Shown: positions 1 through 8,149 of the stretch, piece by piece
How the letters are laid out: every line of letters starts with the position of its first letter
Numbering within the stretch: the stretch's first letter is position 1
NCBI GenBank assembly: GCA_900318865.1
Contig: ONMF01000003.1
Location: 62,001 to 126,000, forward strand
Origin: an uncultured Prevotellaceae bacterium
GTDB taxonomy: Bacteria > Bacteroidota > Bacteroidia > Bacteroidales > Muribaculaceae
Reading direction: 5' to 3'
DNA: 64,000 bases
Made by a program: the position numbers and the translations under genes
The notes under the pieces: generated by a model
Told to the model about the DNA's origin: nothing
What the model saw: only the letters and a program-made list of their open reading frames with translations
The model's database searches: none

Positions 1-103
1 TCATGGACCAAGTGAAATAATAGCATGCATGCAGCCCTCCCCCCAGGAGACGGCGCATCAACATATCAGAATCTCATTTTTTAATCACTAAAACTAAGTA
101 AAA

Positions 104-196
104 ATGCCAAGCGGAAAGAAAAGAAAAGGCCACAAAATGGCTACGCACAAGCGCAAAAAAAGACTTAGAAAGAATCGTCATAAGAACAAGAAGTGA
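104..196 (+). CDS. AURKAIP1/COX24-domain small basic protein (30 aa)
   Basis: A 30-residue, extremely Lys/Arg/His-rich protein starting MPSGKKRKGHKMATHKRKKR and ending RHKNKK, encoded from the ATG at 104 to the TGA at 194-196. This is the short Bacteroidetes form of the AURKAIP1/COX24 (DUF1713) family, which is related to the mitochondrial ribosomal protein mS38 and is expected to bind rRNA. More than half of its residues are basic and there is no signal peptide. It precedes RNase E/G, an arrangement I know from other Bacteroidales. Its stop overlaps a GTG that could start the next small ORF. Family assignment is confident; ribosome association is inferred from the family. Confidence 0.85.
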   Translation: MPSGKKRKGHKMATHKRKKRLRKNRHKNKK

Positions 197-381
197 ACGC
201 AACACTGCTGCGTGACAATTCTTTCGAAGAAATGCCGATACCGAGAACAAACCTGTTGCGCACCGCCATCCACACCACGACCGAGCAGCACGCCCTGCAG
301 CACGCAGGCGACGCACCGGTCAACATGACCCCGCGCGATGAGTTTGTTCTTTGTATCCACCGCTTCAACAACAAGCGATGA
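193..381 (+). CDS. Possible 62-aa hypothetical protein coupled to both neighbours
   Basis: This ORF exactly fills the gap between the COX24-type gene and rng. Its GTG start (193-195) overlaps the upstream TGA as GTGA, and its TGA (379-381) overlaps the rng ATG as ATGA. Codon choice in the middle resembles the flanking genes, with many codons ending in C or G. I recognise no domain, signal peptide or membrane segment; it begins MNATLLRDNSFEEMP and ends HRFNNKR. An internal ATG at 232 is an alternative start. It may be a genuine coupled small protein, or chance open sequence within the rng leader. Confidence 0.3.
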   Translation: MNATLLRDNSFEEMPIPRTNLLRTAIHTTTEQHALQHAGDAPVNMTPRDEFVLCIHRFNNKR

Positions 382-2003
382 AAAGTGAATTAGTAGTTGA
401 CGTAAAGCCCACCGAAATCTCCACCGCCCTGCTCGAGGACGGACGGCTGATGTCGCTGCAAAAGGAGGCGCGTGACGCTTCCTACGCTGTGGGCAACCTC
501 TACCTTGCCAAGGTGAAGAAGCTAATGCCCGGCCTGAACGCCGCGTTTGTGAACGTCGGACACAGCAAAGACGCATTCCTTCATTACCTTGATTTAGGCT
601 CACAATTCAACACTTTCGCACAGTACGTCAAGTCGGTGCGCGAACACACCGACAAGGTGCCCACGAGCATCAGCAAAATCAAGCTGCTCGACGACATCGA
701 CAAGCACGGAACCGTGACCGACGTACTCACGCAAGGACAAGAGCTGATTGTGCAAATCGCCAAAGAGCCCATCTCATCCAAGGGGCCAAGGCTCACTACC
801 GAGATTTCTTTCACCGGGCGATTCCTGGTGCTCACACCGTTCAACGACAAAATCTCGGTATCGCAAAAGATTAAAGACCACGCCGAAAAGACACGGCTCA
901 GAAGGCTCATCGAGAGCATCAAGCCCAAGAACTTCGGCGTGATTATCCGCACATCGGCCGAGAACAAACGTGCCGCCGAGCTCAACTCGGAACTGAAAGT
1001 GCTGCTCAAATGCTGGGACGACGCCATCGCCAAGATTCAGTACTCACAACCGCCCACACTCGTCTATGAGGAAGAAAGCAGGGCCGTGGGGGAAATACGC
1101 GACATCTTCAGCCCCGAGCTCGAGAGCATCCATGTGAACGACGCGCAAGTTTTTGAGCAAATTCACAACTATGTGAGCCTTATCGCACCCGACAGGAGCG
1201 ACAGTGTGAAACTTTATTCGGACGACACGCCCATCTTTGACCATTTCAACATTACCAGACAAATCAAAGCGGCGTTCGGAAGAACTGTATCGTTCAAGTC
1301 GGGAGCATACATAATAATTGAAAGCACCGAAGCTTTGCACGTCATCGACGTGAACTCGGGAAACAGGTCAAAAAGCTCTACCGACCAGGAAAGCAATGCG
1401 CTCAACGTGAACCTGCTGGCCGCCGATGAGATAGCCCGACAACTCAAACTCCGCGACATGGGAGGCATCATTGTCATCGACTTCATCGACATGGCACAGG
1501 CCGAGCACAGGCAGGCACTCTATGACCACATGCGGCAAGTCATGAGCCGCGACAGAGCGCGACACAACATCCTGCCGCTGAGCAAGTTTGGACTCATGCA
1601 AATCACCCGACAACGCGTTCGACCGGCTTTGGACATCGTCACCGAGGAAACTTGCCCTTCATGTGGAGGGAAGGGAGTGATTCAGCCTTCGCTGCTTTTT
1701 ACCGACATGTTGAAAGACAAGATTGATTACCTTGTCAACTCACTCAAAGTGAACAACTTTATTATGTATGTCCATCCATTTGTCGATGCCTACCTCAAGA
1801 AGGGGCTTTTCAGTGAATACTGGAAATGGAGGAGAGAATACGGACGCAAATTCCGAATCCAGCCCGATCAGTCGCTGGCCTACCTGCAGTATCGCGTCAT
1901 CGACAAAGACAACAACGAATTAGACCTCAAAGAGGAAAAAGACACGAGCAGTTCCACCAGCAAAAAGGAACGACGCTCCAAAAACCAAAAAGAATCGGAC
2001 TGA
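378..2003 (+). CDS. rng: Ribonuclease E/G family endoribonuclease
   Basis: A 541-residue RNase E/G catalytic core from the ATG at 378 (MKSELVVD), the usual start in Bacteroidales. The S1 region is visible near the N-terminus (GNLYLAKVKK, then GLNAAFVNVG and DAFLHYLDLG). The DNase I-like catalytic part contains HVIDVNSG and GGIIVIDFIDM, which carry the Mg-binding aspartates. The zinc-link motif CPSCGGKG (consensus CPxCxGxG) follows and mediates dimerisation. The tail (ERRSKNQKESD) is short and charged, so there is no long degradosome scaffold as in E. coli RNase E. The enzyme should process and turn over RNA, including rRNA precursors. A strong terminator follows at 2035. Confidence 0.93.
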   Translation: MKSELVVDVKPTEISTALLEDGRLMSLQKEARDASYAVGNLYLAKVKKLMPGLNAAFVNVGHSKDAFLHYLDLGSQFNTFAQYVKSVREHTDKVPTSISKIKLLDDIDKHGTVTDVLTQGQELIVQIAKEPISSKGPRLTTEISFTGRFLVLTPFNDKISVSQKIKDHAEKTRLRRLIESIKPKNFGVIIRTSAENKRAAELNSELKVLLKCWDDAIAKIQYSQPPTLVYEEESRAVGEIRDIFSPELESIHVNDAQVFEQIHNYVSLIAPDRSDSVKLYSDDTPIFDHFNITRQIKAAFGRTVSFKSGAYIIIESTEALHVIDVNSGNRSKSSTDQESNALNVNLLAADEIARQLKLRDMGGIIVIDFIDMAQAEHRQALYDHMRQVMSRDRARHNILPLSKFGLMQITRQRVRPALDIVTEETCPSCGGKGVIQPSLLFTDMLKDKIDYLVNSLKVNNFIMYVHPFVDAYLKKGLFSEYWKWRREYGRKFRIQPDQSLAYLQYRVIDKDNNELDLKEEKDTSSSTSKKERRSKNQKESD

Positions 2004-2034
2004 CACGCACCGTGTTACCGACAAACAACCACAC

Positions 2035-2071
2035 AACCCACGCTCGATTCATCAGGCGTGGGTTTGTTTTT
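2035..2071 (+). terminator. Rho-independent terminator after rng
   Basis: A perfect 9-bp inverted repeat (AACCCACGC at 2035-2043 with GCGTGGGTT at 2056-2064) has a 12-base loop and is followed by a T-rich run (TTTGTTTTT). It lies 32 bases after the rng stop. Confidence 0.85.
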
Positions 2072-2132
2072 ACTACCGGGCTTCAAAGGCAAAATTCGCC
2101 TCCGATTCACCGCAACCAAAGCGCTTTTTTAG

Positions 2133-2140
2133 TATCTTTG
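2133..2140 (+). promoter_or_regulatory. Bacteroidetes -7 box for the P1 peptidase gene
   Basis: TATCTTTG matches the Bacteroidetes -7 consensus TAnnTTTG and lies 28 bases before the ATG at 2169. No convincing -33 TTTG box is seen at the usual spacing. Confidence 0.55.
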
Positions 2141-2168
2141 TCATCGGCACTACTATATACAATACATC

Positions 2169-3296
2169 ATGATGAAGAAACAATACATTTTGATAGCCGC
2201 GTGCATGTTACTGGGGGTGACTTCAGTAACGGCTCAGCGCAAGACTTTAAGGGAATGGGGATTCCCGACAGGCATTTTTGAGACAGGCCGGTATAACGCC
2301 ATTACCGATGTACCGGGAGTGACCGTGGGCCACATCACACGCATCGAGGGCGACAGCATACGCACTGGGGTAACGGCCATCGTGCCACACCAGGGCGACC
2401 TCTTCCGAAAAAAAACGCCGGCGGCCGTCTATGTGGGCAACGGATTCGGAAAATTGGCCGGCACGACACAAGTGCGCGAGCTGGGCAATATCGAGACACC
2501 GATTATCCTGACCAACACCCTGAGTGTGCCGGCTGGCATCGAGGGTGCCGTCCGCTACACGCTCATGCAGCCAGGGCATGAGCATGTGCGCTCGGTCAAT
2601 GCCGTGGTGGGAGAAACCAACGACGGCCACCTGAACGACATACGCGGAATGCACGTCACGCCCCAAATGGTCGTCGACGCAATCAACGGCGCACAAGGCG
2701 GCCCTGTGGAGCAAGGTAACGTGGGTGCCGGCACGGGGACCGTGTGCTTCGGTTTCAAGGGAGGAATCGGCACGTCATCGCGCACCCTTCCACAGTCACT
2801 GGGTGGATACACTGTAGGGGTGCTGGCGCAGACCAACTATGGCGGCATTCTCGAGATTGACGGCGTGCAAGTGGGACAACGACTTCAAAAACACGATTTC
2901 ATCAACCATGTGCGCAAGAACGAAAACGTGGACGGTTCCTGCATGATGGTCGTCATCACCGACGCACCGCTCGACTCCCGCAACTTGGAGCGGGTGGCCA
3001 AGCGTGCCATGATGGGAATGGCCAAAACCGGCGGCATTGCCTCGAATGGCAGCGGCGACTATGTTATCGCTCTGTCGGTTGCCCCGGAAAACCTCATTGA
3101 CGATCAAGCCAAAATGATTACTTCGACCGTCCTTGCCAACGGTGAGATGTCGCCCATCTTTGCGGCCACCATCGAGGCCACGGCCGAGGCGCTGTGGAAC
3201 TCCTTGTTCATGGCCGACACGATGACAGGCCGCGACGGCCACAAAGTCGACGCGATTCCTGTCAAGGAAGTGTTGGAAATGTTGAAAAACAGATAA
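2169..3296 (+). CDS. P1 family peptidase (DmpA/BapA-type aminopeptidase), exported
   Basis: A 375-residue Ntn-hydrolase of the DmpA (L-aminopeptidase D-Ala-esterase) family. A signal peptide is obvious (residues 1-22, ending VTA-QR). The fold landmarks are DVPGVTVGH near residue 48, the glycine-rich GAGTGTVCFGFKGGIGTSSR (186-205) and QTNYG (221-225). By analogy with DmpA, which cleaves itself at Gly249-Ser250, the nucleophile here should be Ser257 in DGSCMM, exposed by cleavage after Gly256, with Asn223 in the oxyanion hole. Members cleave N-terminal D-amino, beta-amino or ordinary amino acids from short peptides; the substrate here cannot be predicted. It is monocistronic, between a terminator and the convergent hut operon. 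Confidence 0.9.
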   Translation: MMKKQYILIAACMLLGVTSVTAQRKTLREWGFPTGIFETGRYNAITDVPGVTVGHITRIEGDSIRTGVTAIVPHQGDLFRKKTPAAVYVGNGFGKLAGTTQVRELGNIETPIILTNTLSVPAGIEGAVRYTLMQPGHEHVRSVNAVVGETNDGHLNDIRGMHVTPQMVVDAINGAQGGPVEQGNVGAGTGTVCFGFKGGIGTSSRTLPQSLGGYTVGVLAQTNYGGILEIDGVQVGQRLQKHDFINHVRKNENVDGSCMMVVITDAPLDSRNLERVAKRAMMGMAKTGGIASNGSGDYVIALSVAPENLIDDQAKMITSTVLANGEMSPIFAATIEATAEALWNSLFMADTMTGRDGHKVDAIPVKEVLEMLKNR

Positions 3297-3358
3297 TGAA
3301 CCACGACTTTTTCCCTCTCATGTCGCCACTCGAGGGGGCACACGGCTGCACGCGCCCG

Positions 3359-4609
3359 TCAAGGCGTGTGCAGCTGTTCTATACCGGCAAGGAAGGCACG
3401 CTCAACGACTGGCGTGGTGTAGGCATACGGGATGAAGTCGATGCTCGGAATGGGCCGGGTGATATAAAAATTCGCCACTTTGCCCGGTGCGATGCTGCCG
3501 TAATCGGCACTCACGCCCATGGCGGCCGCCCCGTTGAGAGTGGCGGCGTTTAGAGCCTCGGCGGGCTGCAGCCGCATTTTGATACATGCCAGCGACACGG
3601 CAAACTTCATGTCGCCACTGGGTGTGGAACCGGGATTATAATCGCTGGCTATGGCCAGCGGCAGGCCGGCGGCAATCATCTTGCGAGCCGGGGCAAAGGG
3701 CATATTCAGGAAGAACGATGTGCCCGGCAGTGCCGTGGGAATGGTGCCGGTGCCACACAGCAAGTCGATGTCGCCGTCGGTCATGCTCTCCAAGTGGTCG
3801 ACCGACAGTGCCCTGTGGGCCACAGCCACCTCCACGCCACCCGAGGGAGCGAGTTCTTGTCCGTGTATCTTGCCCCTCATTCCGTAGCGAAGCCCCGCCT
3901 CGAGGATGCGTGCCGTCTCTTCGGGAGTAAAGAATCCCTGATCGCAGAACACATCCACATAGTCGGCGAGCCCCTCGGCGGCAACAGCAGGAATCATCTC
4001 GTTGACAATCAAGTCCACATAGTCGCTCTGTCGTCCCGCATATTCGGGCGGCACGGCATGAGCGCCAAGAAACGTGGACACCACACGCAGCCGCGTGTCC
4101 TGCTGGATGCGTGCGGTCACTCGGAGCATTTTCAGCTCGTCTGCTGTGTTGAGACCGTAACCGCTTTTTATCTCGATGGCACCGGTACCCTTGTCAATCA
4201 CTTCGCGCACACGCTCCATGGCTTGTTCATAGAGTTGCTGCTCGGTGAGTTCATGAAGGCGGCGGGCACTGTTGAGAATACCCCCTCCGCACCGCGCTAT
4301 CTCGGCATAGGAAAGACCGTTGATTTTATCCACAAATTCCCGCTCACGGCTATCGGCATAGACGATGTGGGTGTGGGAGTCGCACCACGAGGGCATCACC
4401 GTGCCGCGGCGCGCGTCGGCGATGATGTCGACGCGCTCGGGCGCGGGATGATTCTCGGCTGTGTCAAACTCAGTGATAATGCCATCCTCCACCAGCATCC
4501 ATGCGTCGTGGATGGTGTCGAAACGAGCCATCTCGGCACCGCACTTCTTAAGGGTGGCGCCACTGTCGATGCCGGCCAGTGTGGCAATGTTGTCAACAAG
4601 GAGCCTCAT
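3359..4609 (-). CDS. hutI: Imidazolonepropionase
   Basis: A 416-residue metal-dependent amidohydrolase. It hydrolyses 4-imidazolone-5-propionate to N-formimidoyl-L-glutamate, the third step of histidine degradation. The metal-binding HTH triad is in SWCDSHTHIVYADSRE (about residue 80), followed by the family signature GGGILNSARR. Downstream are the conserved GYGL stretch, the metal-ligand region GKIHGQEL and ASDYNPGS. Length is normal for HutI. It is the last gene of the minus-strand operon; its ATG (4607-4609) lies inside the end of hutH, a 17-base overlap, so translation is probably coupled. No clear terminator separates it from the convergent peptidase gene. Confidence 0.96.
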   Translation of the reverse strand: MRLLVDNIATLAGIDSGATLKKCGAEMARFDTIHDAWMLVEDGIITEFDTAENHPAPERVDIIADARRGTVMPSWCDSHTHIVYADSREREFVDKINGLSYAEIARCGGGILNSARRLHELTEQQLYEQAMERVREVIDKGTGAIEIKSGYGLNTADELKMLRVTARIQQDTRLRVVSTFLGAHAVPPEYAGRQSDYVDLIVNEMIPAVAAEGLADYVDVFCDQGFFTPEETARILEAGLRYGMRGKIHGQELAPSGGVEVAVAHRALSVDHLESMTDGDIDLLCGTGTIPTALPGTSFFLNMPFAPARKMIAAGLPLAIASDYNPGSTPSGDMKFAVSLACIKMRLQPAEALNAATLNGAAAMGVSADYGSIAPGKVANFYITRPIPSIDFIPYAYTTPVVERAFLAGIEQLHTP

Positions 4610-6083
4610 GACGCAGGAATTGGATGGATTTCTCGATGAGCGGATACATCACCACATCGTCGCTGATGAAAGGAACCTCACGGCGATATTTCTCATGAAT
4701 GGCCATGATCACCGGCGAGGATTTTTTCGGGAATCGGAACTCCAGCGCCTGGGCGGCATTGAACAACTCGATGGCCAGCACGCGCTCGGTATTGAAAACC
4801 ACCTTGCGCAACTTGATGGCGGCATTTCCGCCCATGCTCACGTGATCCTCCTGGTCCTGGCACGAGGGAATGCTGTCGAGACTCGACGGCGAGGCCAGCG
4901 ACTTGTTGAGGCTCACGGCACTGGCTGCGGTATACTGAGTGATCATGAATCCGCTGTTCAAGCCGGGATTGGCCACCAGATAGCTGGGCAGGCCGCGTGT
5001 GCCCGACACTAGGCGGTAGATGCGGCGCTCACTGATATTGGCCAGCTCGCTCAGGGCGATGGCCAGGAAATCCATGGGAAGGGCGATGGGCTCGCCGTGG
5101 AAGTTGCCGGCACTGATAATCAGGTTGTCGTCGGGGCACACCGTGGGATTGTCGGTGGCGCTATTGATTTCGGTTTCAATCACCGACTTCACATAGCTGA
5201 TGGTCTCCTTCACCGTGCCGTGCACTTGAGGCACGCAACGGAATGAATAGGGGTCTTGCACATGCTTCTTGTGCCCGGCTATCAGTTCGCTGCCGGCCAG
5301 CAGAGCCTTCATGTGGGCGGCCGTCTCCAGTTGCCCCTTGTGCGGCCTCACCCGATGCACCGCCTCGGTGAACGGTTCAATGCGGCCGTCGTAGGCATCG
5401 AGGGCCATGGCGGCTATACAGTCGGCCCACGCGCTCAGATGCTGAGCCCGCAGCAGCGACCACACGGCAATCGAACTCATATTCTGGGTGCCATTGAGCA
5501 GGGCCAAGCCTTCCTTGCTCGCCAGCTCAATGGGTTTCCATCCCTTGAGAGCCAGCAACTCGGCGGCAGGCATCACGCGCCCCTCGTACTCCACCTCGCC
5601 CATGCCCACCAGTGGCAGACACATGTGGGCCAGCGGCACCAGGTCGCCCGAGGCCCCAAGCGAGCCCTGACTGTAGACAACCGGAATAACACCCTCGTTG
5701 AAGAAGTCGACCAAGCGCTCCACGGTGTCGAGTTTGCAGCCCGAATAGCCATAGCTGAGCGACTGAATCTTGAGCATGAGCATGATGCGCACAATTTCGT
5801 TGGGCAATCGGTCGCCCACACCGCAAGCATGCGACATCATCAGGTTGATTTGCAGCTGCGACAATTGGTCGCGGCTCACTTTCACGTCGCACAGCGACCC
5901 GAATCCGGTAGTCACCCCATAGACGGGCAGGTCGCTGCTGGCAATCTGCTCGTCGAGATATTTGCGGCATTTGACGATACGCTGCCGCGCGTCGTCGCTC
6001 AGCGCAATTTTGTAGTTATTCTCAATGATTTCGCCCACGCGCTCTATTGTGAGCCGTTCGGCACTGATATGATGAATTTGCAT
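4593..6083 (-). CDS. hutH: Histidine ammonia-lyase
   Basis: A 496-residue member of the aromatic amino-acid lyase family. It deaminates L-histidine to trans-urocanate. The self-forming MIO electrophile comes from Ala144-Ser145-Gly146 in the motif GSLGASGDLVPLAHM. YGVTTGFG (about 55-62) contributes the active-site tyrosine, and QDQEDHVSMG near the C-terminus is also typical. Length is close to that of characterised HutH enzymes. It sits 34 bases downstream of hutU and overlaps hutI, so the three should be co-translated from one transcript that begins at folD. Confidence 0.97.
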   Translation of the reverse strand: MQIHHISAERLTIERVGEIIENNYKIALSDDARQRIVKCRKYLDEQIASSDLPVYGVTTGFGSLCDVKVSRDQLSQLQINLMMSHACGVGDRLPNEIVRIMLMLKIQSLSYGYSGCKLDTVERLVDFFNEGVIPVVYSQGSLGASGDLVPLAHMCLPLVGMGEVEYEGRVMPAAELLALKGWKPIELASKEGLALLNGTQNMSSIAVWSLLRAQHLSAWADCIAAMALDAYDGRIEPFTEAVHRVRPHKGQLETAAHMKALLAGSELIAGHKKHVQDPYSFRCVPQVHGTVKETISYVKSVIETEINSATDNPTVCPDDNLIISAGNFHGEPIALPMDFLAIALSELANISERRIYRLVSGTRGLPSYLVANPGLNSGFMITQYTAASAVSLNKSLASPSSLDSIPSCQDQEDHVSMGGNAAIKLRKVVFNTERVLAIELFNAAQALEFRFPKKSSPVIMAIHEKYRREVPFISDDVVMYPLIEKSIQFLRHEAPC

Positions 6084-6117
6084 GATGTGTTGCTTTTGAT
6101 TTACTGTTTTTAGTCAA

Positions 6118-8115
6118 TTAGTCGAGTAGGCTGTCGTCCACCAAATTGGGGAGGGTCACTTGCAGGCCTGGTGTTCGCTCCATCTGGCGCCGGATGGTGT
6201 CAATCGAGCCTTTGTTGCGTGCCCAGGAGCGCCGTGCGATGCCATTGTTCACATCCCACAGAAGCATCTGGCGGATGTGGCGGTCGGCCTCGTCACTACC
6301 GTCGATTACCATTCCGAAGCCACCGTTTATCACTTCGCCCCAGCCTACTCCGCCGCCATTGTGCAGGCTCACCCATGTGGCGCCACGGAAGGCGTCGCCT
6401 ATGACATTCTGCACGGCCATGTCGGCACAGAACTGCGAGCCGTCATAGATATTGCTGGTCTCGCGGTAAGGCGAGTCGGTGCCGCTCACGTCGTGGTGGT
6501 CGCGGCCCAGCACCACGGGCTTGCTGATTTCTCCACGGCGAATGGCGTCGTTAAAGGCCAGTGCGATGCGTGTGCGGCCCTCACAGTCGGCATAGAGGAT
6601 TCTTGCTTGCGAGCCCACCACCAGATGGTTCTTGCCGGCCTCGCGTATCCAGTGCAGGTTGTCGGCCAGTTGTCCCTTGATGTCGGCGGGGGCCGTTTGG
6701 GTCATTTGCTCAAGCACTTCGGCCGCCAAGCGGTCGGTGACTTCCAGGTCGTGCTCATCGCATGAGGTGCACACCCACCTGAACGGCCCGAAACCGTAGT
6801 CGAAGAACATGGGGCCCATGATGTCTTGCACATAACTGGGATAGCGGAAGTGCGTTGCATCTCGCATGATTTCGGCACCGGCACGGCTGGCCATGAGCAT
6901 GAAGGCGTTACCGTAATCAAAGAAGTACATGCCTTGCGCCGTGAGGCGGTTGATGGCTGCCACCTGCCGGCGCAGCGACTCAAACACACACTCTTTGAAG
7001 CGCTCGGGCTCTTCGGCCATCATCCGCTTGGATTCGTCCAGGCTGTAGCCCACGGGGTAGTAACCGCCGGCATAGGGATTGTGCAGTGACGTCTGGTCGC
7101 TGCCAAGGTCCACATGAATATTTTCCTGAGCCAGCCGCTCCCACAGGTCCACCACATTGCCCACATAGGCCATGGACACTACACGTTTTTGCTCCACGGC
7201 AAGGCGAACGGCAGCAATGAGCTCATCCAAATTGTCATGCAACTCATCGACCCAGCCCTGCTCATAGCGCTTGCGGGCGGCCAGCGGATTGATTTCGGCC
7301 ACCACGCTCACCACCTGCGCAATATTGCCCGCCTTGGGTTGGGCGCCACTCATGCCGCCCAGACCGGCCGAGACAAACAACGGGATGCGAGTTTCACGCT
7401 CGGCACCCATCACCTTGCGGGCCGCATTGAGCACCGTGATGGTGGTGCCGTGAACGATGCCTTGCGGGCCGATATACATGTAGCTGCCAGCTGTCATCTG
7501 GCCATACTGACTCACGCCTAGGGCGTTCATGCGCTCCCAGTCATCGGGCTTGCTGTAGTTGGGTATCACCATACCGTTGGTCACCACCACACGGGGTGCG
7601 TCCTTGTGCGACGGGAACAAACCCAGCGGATGCCCACTGTACATGACCAGCGTCTGCTCGTCGGTCATCTCGCTCAAGTATTTCATCACCAGCCGATATT
7701 GCGCCCAGTTCTGGAAGACAGCCCCGTTGCCACCATAGGTGATGAGCTCGTGCGGATGCTGAGCCACCGAGGGGTCGAGGTTGTTCTGAATCATCATCAT
7801 GATGGCGGCTGCCTGGCGGCTGCGGTGCGGATACTCGTCGATGGGGCGAGCCTTCATGGCATAGCGGGGACGCAGGCGGTACATGTAGATGCGGCCGTAC
7901 TGCTCAAGCTCGTTGCGGAACTCGTCGACGAGCGCGGCATGATGTTTGGGCTGAAAGTAACGCAGCGCGTTGCGCAGCGCCAGCTTTTTCTCTTCGGGCG
8001 TGAGGATATCTTTACGCTTGGGAGCATGATTGATTCCTCGGTCGTAAGGCATCGGTTCGGGCAGCACATCGGGGATGCCGGCCCTTATGTCAATGGCAAA
8101 TTCTTCGGGTGTCAT
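6118..8115 (-). CDS. hutU: Urocanate hydratase
   Basis: A 665-residue urocanase that converts urocanate to 4-imidazolone-5-propionate using tightly bound NAD+. Visible landmarks are ITYGGNGAVFQNWAQY, the glycine-rich NAD-binding stretch GLGGMSGAQPKAG and GPFRWVCTSCDEHDLEVTD, which holds the conserved active-site cysteine region. The protein is about 100 residues longer than the roughly 555-residue proteobacterial enzymes, which I recall as normal for Bacteroidetes urocanases. It lies 34 bases after ftcD and 34 bases before hutH on the same strand. Confidence 0.96.
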   Translation of the reverse strand: MTPEEFAIDIRAGIPDVLPEPMPYDRGINHAPKRKDILTPEEKKLALRNALRYFQPKHHAALVDEFRNELEQYGRIYMYRLRPRYAMKARPIDEYPHRSRQAAAIMMMIQNNLDPSVAQHPHELITYGGNGAVFQNWAQYRLVMKYLSEMTDEQTLVMYSGHPLGLFPSHKDAPRVVVTNGMVIPNYSKPDDWERMNALGVSQYGQMTAGSYMYIGPQGIVHGTTITVLNAARKVMGAERETRIPLFVSAGLGGMSGAQPKAGNIAQVVSVVAEINPLAARKRYEQGWVDELHDNLDELIAAVRLAVEQKRVVSMAYVGNVVDLWERLAQENIHVDLGSDQTSLHNPYAGGYYPVGYSLDESKRMMAEEPERFKECVFESLRRQVAAINRLTAQGMYFFDYGNAFMLMASRAGAEIMRDATHFRYPSYVQDIMGPMFFDYGFGPFRWVCTSCDEHDLEVTDRLAAEVLEQMTQTAPADIKGQLADNLHWIREAGKNHLVVGSQARILYADCEGRTRIALAFNDAIRRGEISKPVVLGRDHHDVSGTDSPYRETSNIYDGSQFCADMAVQNVIGDAFRGATWVSLHNGGGVGWGEVINGGFGMVIDGSDEADRHIRQMLLWDVNNGIARRSWARNKGSIDTIRRQMERTPGLQVTLPNLVDDSLLD

Positions 8116-8149
8116 AGGTTATTGGTTGGCTTATGGTTTTCTATCAGAT

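Noticed and set aside
1..20. Short frame ending ATG GAC CAA GTG AAA TAA, possibly the tail of an upstream gene
   Set aside because: Only five codons are inside the window, so no product can be recognised.
3297..3358. Possible terminator between the peptidase gene and hutI (CCCTC and GAGGG segments)
   Set aside because: The stem is short, the loop long and no T-run follows on either strand.
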